Positions 11,330 to 22,388 of a stretch of DNA of 64,000 bases are shown here, in pieces. Every line of letters begins with the position of its first letter. The stretch's first letter is position 1. The stretch is taken from positions 169,283 to 233,282 of the forward strand of contig JALGPY010000077.1 in assembly GCA_023055425.1 (NCBI GenBank), in the 5' to 3' direction. The position numbers and the translations under genes are program-made. Under the pieces are notes generated by a model. It was not told where the DNA came from. It made no database searches and saw only the letters and a list, made by a program, of their open reading frames with translations. The stretch comes from Linanthus parryae. Lineage: Eukaryota > Streptophyta > Magnoliopsida > Ericales > Polemoniaceae.

Positions 11330-12588
11330 TGAAAGTGTGAGTGTGCAGGTGGTAATGCAGCTAAGATACTCTAGAAAGGGGGGGGGGGGTGAATAGAGTA
11401 TGCCAACTTTTTGCAAAACTTGCTAAGAAGATAGGATCTTGTGAAAGCTAGTGAAGTTCAAGGCCTTGAAATATAGTTCAAGCCCTTGGAAGGAAATACA
11501 GTTTGGTATGGTTCAGTCAAGTCTTTTTCAAGGCCTTGAATTTCAAACCCTTGAAAACAGACAAGTTTGAATGTTGTAAAAACTGAGTAAGTAAACAAAC
11601 TGAAAATGCAAGAGAAAAATGATTTATAGAGTTCAGTCCACTTGGAGCTACGTCTCTACCTCAGGGATCTTCTCCCTGCAGGATTTTCAAATCAATTCTT
11701 ATTAATCAAAAGCTAAGCCCTAGATCTCAAGCACATAGAATTGCCTTACTCTGTTACAGCTTGTGGTTCTCCCTGACCTATCTAGTACCTGCTCTAGCTA
11801 ACTGATTAACTAAGAATTCTCTATTGTTCACCTTGAACAATCCTAGAGAACAAAGATCGAAGTATTACAGAAATGATCTACCAATAAAGCACAATACAGA
11901 AGAACACTAGAATGTGAAAACTGCAGTGAAGTATTCAGTGAACTTCTATGGAATGGATTGCGAGATTGATGAACTTCTTTGATACTTTTTCAATCCAGAC
12001 TTGTCTCTCTCTTTTTGCCCGTTGAGTGTTGTTTCTGTTGCTTAAGAATTGAGCTCTATTCAAACTTCAAACAGCTCTGCAAATCTTCCCATATTTTCAG
12101 CAACAAACTCCTATTTTGTAGGCAACAAACTTTGACTCTTTGACAATCTTCTCCAACGGTTAAGTGATCACAATCTCTAGAGATAATGTCGTGATCCTGT
12201 ATTTGAATAGATTGAGAAGCTGTCATACCATTCAGATCAAACACAGAATCATCTTCTCAATTATTTCCTTCCCTGCAAAAGTCAGATTAGGAAATAATCC
12301 CTGCAAACTAGGAAATAAAATTCCCTGCAAAATCATAGTCAAACAGATGATATTCTATGTTCAAACATGTTAGAATAATTTTTCTTTCATCATCCAATAG
12401 CAGTAAAACAATCATATGAAGGAGAGATAGGAAATCAACTTAGAAGAACTCCCCCTGAGAATGTTCATATAGGTTAGACAGTTTCAAGGCTTTGAATTCA
12501 GTTTCAAGTCCTCTAAAATAGCTTTGTGATAACTGATTCAAGGCTTTGAAAGCTGATTCAAGACCTTGAAATAGTCAAGCCTTTCACA
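11330..12588 (-). repeat. LTR of the minus-strand Sirevirus-like copia
   Basis: On the minus strand it starts TGTGAAAGGCTTG at 12588 and ends ACTTTCA at 11330, about 1259 bp, similar in length and content to the 1241-bp LTR at 38837-40077. It has several CAAGGCCTTG-type palindromes (for example near 11457 and 11528) and an internal GGGGGAG tract. The far boundary is set by alignment with the second copy by eye and may be off by a few bases. Confidence 0.7.
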
Positions 12589-14085
12589 ACCTGATCTTAA
12601 AATAATGATTAGATTATTAAATACAACTACGACTATTTTTCTACGGATTAATAACCCTCAAAATATTAATGCGGAAAATATCATTATATTTTCTAGTGGG
12701 TGCCAAGATCCATATTACACTTCTTTTGAGCTTGCTTTGGCAAGTCACCCAAAATTAGTTATTTAGGTAGGAACAATTTCCAATTGCATCCTTATGCAAC
12801 TCTTTGTTCAATTGGGAAAATAATTTTTTATGTATCCATCCCATGGATTATCCCAATTATTTGCCTCTAGGCTTTTAATCTTATTAAAATCACCTAGTTG
12901 CGACCAATATCTTACTTAGACAGCTGCACATTACTTGCTTGTGCCATCGCAACCCAATCATGACAAATCAAGTCGCCCTGCTTTGGCTCGCACGATCTTG
13001 ATAATCATGATCATGAAGAGTGTCCAGATAACGAGAAGGCAAAAACACAATATTTTAAATTGAGGGATTTTTCTTTTCAATTAAATTGTTTTTGTTGATC
13101 CATATCAACTGATCTACTTATTTCGAGTTTGGGCTAACTCACAAGTAAAAGATCCGAATTGCTTATTTATCTCATTATCAAATTGCATGCATCATCCATA
13201 CACCAACAACAATAATAAAATAATAAAGTAAACATCCACAAAAGAAATTAACGTGATATGGATATGGCCTCCTAGACTTAGATATTCTCAAGCCAATGAG
13301 AATATCTATGAACCCTAGAATAGAAAACGCATCTGCATGTGCCTCCATCTCTTGGTCCATCCTTCATAGCCTTGTGGAATGCTCCATGCTCCATGTTGTG
13401 GCTCCTTTAATTCTTTGGGCTTCTTTTCTTCAATCTTGGCAATATATCTATTTTATCTAGTATAACTTAACATCTATACTAAATAAAATAAATCTCACAA
13501 GTTGAGAAAAAATACCGGCTCACATGCCGTAAACCCTAATTAATTATTACATCAAATTGATCAGCTCGCAGGCCGTAAACAAACCACAAAAATTAAACAT
13601 TCACAACAAACCACATCTACGGCCATATCCAATCACCATGCGAATTTCACATAAACAGTTAAAACCAATTTTAACGCGCTTATTCAATTTTAATTGATTT
13701 TGGATGTGCTAGGGTAAAAAAAAGGGTCCAAGGGGTCCATTATCAATATAGCCGAACCGCCCAAAAAGGGCCAAGGCGCGGCCTTGCACGCTAGGCCGTG
13801 CCCTAGCTTGGGCGGCAAGGCAAGGGGGCTGTCCCTAGGGGGGGGGAACCTCCTTAGGGAGTTGTTTCCAAAACAACTCCTTGCCTTGTTGCCTAAGTTT
13901 AATTGTTTCCATGTTTGAATAACCCTTTTTCTAATCATGTGCCCAAACCCTAGCTCCTAGATCCAAAATTACTCACATCCTATCTGATGAAACTCACTAA
14001 TCTTCACATCCAATGTTAAATTATCTCTTTTTTTGTCTTGAATCAAATTCAATTTGCATCTAATACACTTAATTGTCATTTAACA
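12589..14085 (-). repeat. LTR-like remnant, non-coding
   Basis: About 1.5 kb with no supported gene. Read on the minus strand it could begin TGTTAAATG at 14085, consistent with a copia LTR of the Angela/Tork kind, but no second copy, primer site or target duplication is visible here, so this is only a suggestion. It contains CCGTAAAC direct repeats near 13526 and 13571. Confidence 0.35.
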
Positions 14086-14535
14086 CAATAATCAACAATT
14101 ATAGGTAAAAAACAACAAAAACACATAAGCCTGACTTCTGTGTCAGCCTATCTCTATGCCTGACTTCCTTGTCAACCAATCTTCAAGCCGGTTCCTCGAC
14201 GGCTTCCGGACAATCCATAGGCTATGCTTAGTCTCCGTCAAGTCGTTCCGCTCCATTTTTTGTCGTTCCTGCTGCTCCATGCTGCTCCACGTCGTTCCAG
14301 CTGCTCCGCGCTGATTTAGTCATTCCACGTCTCTCATCGTCTATTTTAGCTGTTTTTTGTACGGATTTGAACCAGATCAGTTTGGTTTCCCAGGTTTTTT
14401 GATCTTCTGAATCTGTTTACGGACCCCATTCTGCGAGATTCAGATTTATAGTTCTTGTTTTGTGGTACTTTTTGGGTTATTGTAACCCGTGCTATTGGCT
14501 TTTTTCTCGTGATATTGGGTTGTTAACTTGTCAAA

Positions 14536-15120
14536 ATGGATAGATCCGATTATTCTCAGCCTGTATTAGATATCTTGGAGGATTTTTGCTCATATTGTCA
14601 TGCGAATGGTCATAGACTCCTACATTTCCCAGTTCATCTTTGTCAATTTTGTGGAAAGAAGCAGCCTGTCCACTACTTGTCTGAATGCCCTGAGGATCCT
14701 AGATCAATCAGACATGGTCCATCACTGAAATTAGGCCCTCCGTCGTCGACTCTTGATGCTTTGTCGCTCTCTAGATTGGTCGTTATTCTCAAGGGCATCC
14801 TTGATATGGCTTGTGAGAAGACTCATTCTACTTCTCTGTCTGCCACATCAGGTAACGATTCTTGGTATTTTGCCTACGGATGTTGCAATCACATGACTTC
14901 TAATCCGGACATATTTAGCTCTTATCGTAATTCTTCTGTTACTCAACTATTCATACTACTAATGGTTCTCATATGCGCGTTACTCATACTAGGGATATCG
15001 CCAAAAACATATCGCAAATTACTAATACGTATTACGCAAGCGTACGATCAAGTAGGAAAGAGTGACTATTCTGAGTACTCAGCTTGTCGATCCCTCGAGG
15101 ACAAGCTCGCAACAAGTTTA
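14536..15120 (+). pseudogene. Copia gag C-terminus and protease remnant
   Basis: The frame from 14536 has two zinc-knuckle-like stretches (CSYCHANGHRLLHF and CQFCGKKQPVHYLSEC), then WYFAYGCCNHMTSNP, which matches the copia protease site except that the catalytic D-S-G triplet is replaced by A-Y-G. Similarity fades after about 14960 and the frame stops at 15121. The changed active site shows the protease is dead. Confidence 0.75.
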
Positions 15121-15239
15121 TAATTAACGATTTAATGTAGTTCACTAAGTAACCAGATGAAAGTTGTGTGAATTATGGTGTTGCCACCCGCAAATAAGTG
15201 GATGTGGTAACGACAATACAATGGTGAACTGAAATTAAG

Positions 15240-15960
15240 AAGAGGTCATGCTTGGGCCATGATTCTATTTCTTGTGTTCGTTCCCTTGTCTCCACTGGTA
15301 AATTAGGAACTGTCGAGGATGAGCATCTTGACTGTATGCCTTGTCAGTTAGCCAAGAAGCATGCTTTTCCTTTTTCGCATAGTGACATCTTCCTCAGCAC
15401 CTTTTGACCTGGTTCATTATGATGTTTGGGGGCCTTCCCCACATGCCACAATTGGTGGATCGAGATATTTTTTTATATTTGTGGATGACTTTACTCGATA
15501 TACTTGGATATTTCTAATGAATAACCATTCAGCGTTGGCTCAAATATATTTAGACTTCGCACCTATGGTTCATACACAATTCTCGTGCCCAGTCAAAGTT
15601 TTTCGGACTGATAGTGCGATGGAGTACATGTCTTCTGAGTTCTTTGCTGCTGTTCGCAAGCATGGGACTCTTCTCCAAAGATCTTGTCTTGGCATGTCTC
15701 AGCAGAATGGTCGTGCAGAACGGAAGCATCGCCCTATTCTTGATACGACTCGTGCTCTCCTATTTTCTTCTTCATGTCTTAAGCGCTTTTGGAGGAAGCT
15801 GTTGTAACTGCAGCGTGTATACTATCAATCGGGTTCCTACGCCTGTTCTTCAGAACAAGACTCCATATGAAAAGTTATATGGTACGCCCCCTGATTATTC
15901 TTCTCTTCGGGTCTTTGGAAGTGTCTGTTTTGTTCATCTTTAGCCTCATGAGCATAACAA
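15240..15960 (+). pseudogene. Copia integrase remnant
   Basis: Spread over shifting frames. The C-terminal half of the zinc-binding domain (CMPCQLAKKHAF) is followed by the catalytic core: first Asp in HYDVWGPS, second Asp in FRTDSAMEY (normally SDNA), Glu in NGRAERKHR. The frame breaks at 15805 and the conserved YTINRVPTPVL stretch continues in another frame to about 15943 (SSLRVFGSVCFVHL). Confidence 0.8.
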
Positions 15961-16379
15961 GTTGGAACCTCGATCAAGAATGTGTTGTTTTCTTGGATAT
16001 GGTATTAAACATAAAGGATATCAAGCTGGGATCCAAGTTCTAAGAGTCTTCGACTCTCTCGCCACGTGATATTTATGGAACATAAGATGTTCTCTAGAGT
16101 TACATCCTTCAATGCTTCCACCACTGTTGACCATCCGGGTCTTACATATCCGTACTTTGATCTAGTCTTCGAGGATTCCTTAATCGACAATTCATTTTCG
16201 TTACAGACTCCTCCAGATTTGTTGGTTGATGAAGTTGTCTCCCATGCTCCTTCTCCAGTTATACATGAACATGTTCCTGCTTTGCATGCTCCTGTTACTG
16301 TTCTTGCTCAAGTTATACATGGACCACGTTCCAGGTTTGCATGCTCATGTTACTCTTCCGGCTCCAGATGCAGCTCCTC

Positions 16380-17086
16380 AAGATCCAAATTTGGTTTCTA
16401 ATTCTGAAGATGATGCCACCTCAGATCCCGACAGTGACATAGACGAGTCTGCTTCTTCTAGATTTCGTCGGTCCACCAGAGAACGCAGACAACCTGTTCG
16501 GCATCATGATTATGTCACCTATGCTATTGCTCCGCATCATGAACCACAATCCTATCGGGAAGCTAGCTCTAATCCTATGTGGCAAAACACAATGCAAGAT
16601 GAGTTGGATGCTCTTGAACGAAGTCATACTTGAGAATTGGTTTCATTACCTTCTGGTAAGACTGCTGTTGGGTGCAGGTGGGTGTATAAGATCAAGACTA
16701 GGTTAGATGGCTCCATTGGGAGATATAAGGCTCGACTAGTAGCTAGAGGTTTTACACAAGAGTATGGCATTGACTATGAGGAGACCTTTGCTCCAATTGC
16801 TCTAATTACCTCGGTTCGCACTCTGATTGCTGTAGCTGCTATCCGACGTTTGACTTGTTCCAAATTGATGTTAATAATGCATTTCTAACAGTGATCTTAT
16901 TGAGTAAGTATACATGAAACCTCCCTCTGGTCTCGATGTTCACCCCTCATAGGTATGTCTCCTACATCGTGCATTTAATGGTATGAAGCAAGCCCCTCGG
17001 GCTTGGTTGATAAGTTCAGTTCTACTATGCTCTTGCTTGGGTTATCTTCTAGTTCTTATGACTCAGCTCTTTTCATTCGTCATACG
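16380..17086 (+). pseudogene. Copia reverse transcriptase, N-terminal half
   Basis: The frame from 16226 gives the acidic linker and SYREASSNPMWQ; a TGA at about 16631 breaks it. From 16637 the reading CRWVYKIKTRLDG, YKARLVARGFTQ and YEETFAP is the start of copia RT. Further stops follow at 16886 and beyond; degraded motifs matching LVDKFSSTMLLLG and ALFIRHT continue to the insertion point at 17086. Confidence 0.8.
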
Positions 17087-18640
17087 TGACACGGTCCAAC
17101 CGCAAGTGTACGGCTGCCGCGTGTAGTAATATCTGGTAATCCGGGTTTGTCGAACCCAATGGACTTGTCGTGAATTAACTAAGATGATTAACTTCGTGTG
17201 GGCAAGCAATTGAATTGTTTTATTAAACTAATAATTTAAATAACAAATTATTAAAATTGAGACTAATACGAGGGATAAGTATCAGGATATCTCTACGGGT
17301 CACTAGGTATTTCACACTTTGACGGATTTATGCTTTGTTAACACGATGATTCTTTAATCTAACTAAACGATAACAAATGTGTTGAAGATGTCTCAACCAA
17401 CACCAATACTTAGACTAACAAAGCCGATTTCTCTAGCCTAATCAAGTTCAAGTATGCATTAAGATCACTAATCTACTCTTTGTTCTTAGCTAACTAGCAA
17501 AATTTCTCAACCCTAGATACGGCTAGTGTGTATTTCAAGATTCCGAGCAAGAAACATTGATGTCTCTAATGTTCTAAGCCTAAATAAATCCTATCAATAC
17601 GTCTATTGATAGCAAAGGTGAATTTAAGCGCATAAAATACACATAGCTAGCCAAAAAGTAATCAATTAAGCTCAAAGCATGAAATCAAATCCATAAATCA
17701 TCCAACAAGGTGATAAAACCCTAGTTCCCTACGAGATGTCCCGAAAAAAGTGTTTAGCTACTCAAAAACATGATTCACGTACAAAGTTTCGTGATCAAAT
17801 AACAAAACTAGAGAAGAAACGGAGTTTTAGAGGTCAAACGAATGATTCCAAGCTTCCTTGATCGTCTCCTAAGCTCCAAGCTCTCTTCAACGTGATAGAG
17901 TACGTGATAATCCCCAAAAACATGCCCTAACCAAGTCTAATACGTTCTCCCAATGTTTAGAACAAGGTAGGAGTAATTACAAAGCAACCCCAAAAAGTTA
18001 CAAAACAATTCTGCCCGAACTAGGTCGTGTGACCTAGTTAAGTAGGTCGTGCGACCTACTGTGCTGCCCAGAACAGGTCGTGCGACCTGTATAGTAGGTC
18101 GTGTGACCTACTGAAACTCGCTGAAATATCCGACTAGGTCGTGCGACCTACTATTAGGTCGTGCGACCTAGTTACTTAACCAAATTTCTCCATCTTCTTC
18201 CCACTTGTTCCTCTTGCTTCCGAATCACTTCCCGGGCATCGTTTCTTCATTCAATCCTCCATTTTGAGCTCTCCTCATGCCTAAACACTCGTATCATCTT
18301 CTCTTGAGCCTCTCTAGCACTTGATCCATCAACTCTCGCTTTCCTTCCCAAATCTCAAGCTTGCCTTACTTCCGAAGTTCGTTTCCTCTATCCACTTGCT
18401 CCTCGCGTGCTCCAGGCCTGAAAATCACAACACGAACACCCCGCGAAGATCAAATGTGACAAAATAAGATAAATAGCGCGTAAAACGATGCAAGAAATGC
18501 CCGGACTTCACATTTTAGCATACGAACTCATTTTCTCAAATAAACACATGATTTACTCGAAAAGACGCAACATTCTCCATTATGAGCACACAAAATGTAG
18601 CAAAATAAGCAATAAAATAACTCCGAAAACGGAGTTATCA
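17087..18640 (-). repeat. 3' LTR of the Athila-like element
   Basis: Begins TGACACGG and ends GTTATCA on the plus strand, 1554 bp. It carries the six-copy AGGTCG...CGACCT hairpin array at 18019-18172. The minus-strand polypurine-like tract GTAGTGTGGGGTTAGT (18641-18656) lies directly before it in the element's own direction. Confidence 0.93.
18019..18172. repeat. Six-copy hairpin array AGGTCG-TG-CGACCT
   Basis: Six short inverted repeats with core AGGTCGTGYGACCT, at about 18019, 18041, 18073, 18093, 18134 and 18155. The arms extend beyond the core with matching flanks that differ between copies: ACT/AGT in copy 1, AGT/ACT in copies 2 and 4, ACA/TGT in copy 3. The array is about 470-620 bases from the start of the LTR in the element's own orientation. 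Function unknown. Confidence 0.85.
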
Positions 18641-21640
18641 ACTAACCCCACACTACATTTTGCTCGTCCCGAGCAAATCCCAACTTCCACATCATGTTCG
18701 ATCCATAAAATCAACTAGCTTTCAACCCACCATATTGCATACATAACCAAATATTAGCCGACTTGACGCAAACAAGACTGAATTCACAACTCGATTACTG
18801 CAACAATATGATTCAATGCAAATTAGACTCGATCCTAATCACATATATTTACACACACACACACACAAAACTTAATCTTTTTTTGTCTTTTTGGTGAGAT
18901 CGGGCAATCTCAAGTCCTTATTCTCATGGAGTGATGATCAATTTAAGTACAAGGCGTGAATTGAAACTAAACTTGACAACAAGAATTTCCCTTAGATCGT
19001 ATAGAGAACCTAACCTTACTAAGTACAAGAGTATACTACCTTTTTGCGTGTGCCGATAAATAAGAGGCTACGCTAGGCTAAGCCACATCCAAGGTACGAG
19101 CTCCTAATCCGCTAACGGTTTTAGAATGTTGAGGCTTAGGGACATAAGGATAATCATGATGAAACACGTCCTAAAGCGTCACATTCTCACATTATAACCC
19201 ACATCTCACACACCCTCACCACGATGATAGAAACCGCAACCCAAAAATCACCGTCTCCGGCCCTCGATTCCCTCAAAACCCCGGTACAATTACGATCCCG
19301 TGGCCACCGTCTTGAGTCGTGCACGAAATTCAAACCGTCGTTACCGTAATAGTTGCTTCCTCCACTCAATTTCCGTTAAGCTCAATCTCTTTCCTTTATT
19401 CCATCTCTCATTTTTTCTCTCTTTTTTTATCTTTTTTTTTCTCTCATTTCTTTTTTTTTTCAAATAAAATTCCACAATCAACACAATTCTTTCAAATGTA
19501 CGAGTGGTCTTCCAAGAATAGTCAAACGAGTATGTTAGGGGAAGAAAACAAACAATCCAATGAATGAGTATCACATATAAAATTCATCTTCCCCTAACTC
19601 TATGAAGTACATGGTGCCACCAAACAAAGCCGCAAACAAATCAAATCACATGTGTGGGGATGGAGTCGTCGCAAGCTCGATCTCGATGTTCGTGGTCAAA
19701 AGTCGACACCCCCACACTCGAATGTAGTCACGTCCCCTCTCAAGTAGTCAAAACAATGTAAGTCTCGTGCCTAATCCAACCAAACCTCCTACACCACGAT
19801 GAATGAGATCCAGTACCTAGCATGATCCACCAATTAAATCACCCAACCCAATTTGTGCGTATTAGATGTCACGCACTCACGGCTCTCCAAAACTGTGTCC
19901 ATGGTGTAACGACATGGAACACCGCCACACCTAAGTGCACAAGCCTAGTCACTCACCCTCGCATCCCCTCGCAAATATCAAATGAAGTACAAGCGATCAT
20001 GTAGGACTCACATAAGTATATCAAGAAGTACTCCCTCATCGAACCCCCCCCCTCAACTATGACTCCCTCGTGACGCACTAAAATGGTGATTCTAAACAAT
20101 CTGTGATGAAAGCCAAGAATCGTCACCCTAGGTCAAAAGGTTATCAAAGAATCCAAGGTTTGAAAGTCGGGTTTTCTAATGGTCGTAAAAGGCGAGATCT
20201 AAAAGCAGTGAGTGCTCTAATACACATCCTCGCACAGCTGTTTAGTGGGCCACTACGAGGCGGGTTGGCGACTACCTAAGACGCACACATGAATGTTCGG
20301 CTCGTTTAGCTCACACCTAGCTCAACTCTTGTAAGAAAACTAGGCACACACTTTTAGATTTGAAAATCAAGTAAATGTATAAAAATAGGTAGGCACTCCC
20401 GTAAAGAAAGTCTCTCTATACGTACTGAGGGGAACTCACATTGTCTATCTCGGTCGCAAGTCACGCCTTATGCCTAAATTTCTCACACTCCTCGATTCTA
20501 CCAATACTAAAATCTTTTTGATTGCCCTTTCTCAAATATTTAAATTTTTTATTTTTATTTTCTTAGATTTTTTTTTTTTACTCTACATGCAAGGCCACTC
20601 GAAAGAAGACTCGATATTACTCGATGGTAGGGAGACTCAAAGTAAGAAAACGTGCAATCATATAATACGAACACAAATATATATCACAAAACACTATGAC
20701 ACAAACACACCCTACGACAAAGACTACGAACCACACTACGACAAAAACATCCTATATGCAATTGGTTCATGCAGACACGGACTTGGCTAATATTCAGAAA
20801 ATCTCACCCCCACACTAGAATGCTTCGTTGTCCCCAACGAATTTAGAGATAATGCAAGAAGACTCAGCAATCAATGTGTAGGCCAATAGATGAGATGGAG
20901 CATGACATATACTAAATAAAAAAGAAACACATAATTCAGAAAAACAAAAAGATACTCACAACCACCTCAAGGGTGGGGACGAAATCGCGCCAAGCAGTCC
21001 CCAAGCACAGTAGTGGCGCCACCATGCTCCCAACGGTCAGTGTGTTCTCGCACACCGGGGTAGACTACCCTCCTCTGCTAAAATATGTGTCTTGGAGAAT
21101 CCCCAACTCGCATAAACGAGTCCCTGTAAAGGTCATGTGTGCCATGACACACCGGGGTAGACTCTCCCATAACCTGCTCAAAAATGTCACTTGGAAAACA
21201 TCGTTAGTCCCTCTCTCTCATCTCTCCACAAATAACATAAATAAATAACCACACAACTGTATTAAAATGCACTCCCTAAATTAATGCAATTAATAGGTTG
21301 GGTTGCCTCCCAACAAGCGCCTTGTAATTTAAGGTCGACGACCCGACCCAGTTACCTCAAATATGATTAAGGCGGTTTTTCTCTCCATTTTTTCTTCTTC
21401 CACCATCGCTTCTCCCTTTGTCTCTTCTCAAGTAAGCATGCATGGGATGCCTATGGAGCAACAAAATTGTAGAAGACGACCTGAAAAAATTTCTTTTTTC
21501 TGTGCTTCCAATTCATGAGAATCGTCATCATAACGATTTCAACAATAAGCTCAAGTCTCCCATGTAGTGGAAATCGATTTACGCCTTCTTTGCCCGTTTT
21601 CTCAATTTGAAATATCTTCATTGAAATTTCAAGCGTCAAC
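18641..21640 (-). other. Internal non-coding part of the Athila-like element
   Basis: Three kilobases without a supported gene. It has a short CA repeat (18854-18868), long T-rich runs (about 19400-19470 and 20520-20585), two GACACACCGGGGTAGACT-like repeats (near 21050 and 21149) and, on the minus strand at 21301-21320, GTTGGGAGGCAACC, a motif often found after the coding part of Athila-type elements. Confidence 0.6.
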
Positions 21641-21642
21641 TC

Positions 21643-22242
21643 TTAAAGTATGAAAGTTTGAGTATCTTCATCACCTTCGTTTGAAACACCCGAATCATCA
21701 ACAATTTCAATCTCGACATATTTTGTATCTTCAATGAGCTCAAACGTGAGAGGCTCCAACAAATTTGCAACCGGAAAGTCAAGATCATCAATATTAATTC
21801 TATGAAGAATGCCATCAATCTCATCAAAATTTTCATCATGCTTGACCCTCATACTTGACTCGAGCCATGATTCTATGTTTGGACAAATGGAGATGCACAA
21901 TGGCTCATCATCCTCTTCTTTAAGCGTTGGAAAGGTTGGAGCATCCTCTTGATTTGAATGGAGAACAAATTGTCCGTCCATGTGTGTTGTCTCCATTCCC
22001 ATTCTTGTTGCTCGTTGTCGCCATTCTTCCACATTAGGAATCATCTCCTCAAGCATGCAACCAAGGAAGAAGAGTAAATTAGTGGGAGGGGTTGAGTCAT
22101 TAGGACAAAGGGTATAACGTTGTATCTCCATGGCTACCCTCTCTCTAATGCCATTCACATGGCACTCTTTCACGAATTGCCCATATCCAAGGTTGCATGC
22201 TTCAAATATGCTCGCAAAACGGCGATATTTCTCATCCTCCAT
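21643..22242 (-). CDS. Hypothetical protein of the Athila-like element, 199 residues
   Basis: The open frame from ATG 22242 to 21643 begins MEDEKYRRFASIFEACN and is rich in acidic residues, especially towards the end. It includes CPNDSTPPTNLLFFLGCMLE and MIPNVEEWRQRATRMG. I do not recognise a retroviral domain, a zinc knuckle or a membrane segment. A TTTATGTGTGCAG acceptor-like sequence lies 16 bases before the ATG, so the leader between primer site and ORF may be spliced. The frame extends upstream into the LTR without a stop, but this ATG is the first after the acceptor. It could be a reduced gag or an element-specific protein. Confidence 0.55.
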   Translation of the reverse strand: MEDEKYRRFASIFEACNLGYGQFVKECHVNGIRERVAMEIQRYTLCPNDSTPPTNLLFFLGCMLEEMIPNVEEWRQRATRMGMETTHMDGQFVLHSNQEDAPTFPTLKEEDDEPLCISICPNIESWLESSMRVKHDENFDEIDGILHRINIDDLDFPVANLLEPLTFELIEDTKYVEIEIVDDSGVSNEGDEDTQTFIL

Positions 22243-22364
22243 GCTTAGAGTTGAATGCCTGCACACATAAAATCTCAAGTAATACCGTGAGGTAATAAGA
22301 ATAGAAAATAACAAAAAAAAATAAAATTCCATAAAGCTAATAATTCTAACTAATTCAACTGAAG

Positions 22365-22382
22365 TCCCCGGCAACGGCGCCA
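22365..22382 (-). other. Primer binding site, Asp-tRNA type
   Basis: The minus strand reads TGGCGCCGTTGCCGGGGA, six bases after the LTR end. This is the primer site usual for Athila-type elements and fixes the element's orientation. Confidence 0.85.
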
Positions 22383-22388
22383 AAAACT

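Larger units (their letters stand above)
10426..12588 (-). mobile_element. 5' end of a minus-strand Sirevirus-like copia element, cut by the Tat element
   Basis: Reading the minus strand there is an LTR (12588 to 11330), a primer binding site and the start of gag, then the Tat insertion at about 10425/10426. The rest of the element must lie beyond the left edge of the window. It is a relative of the plus-strand element at 38837-48006: the two share gag, primer site and LTR sequence. Confidence 0.85.
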
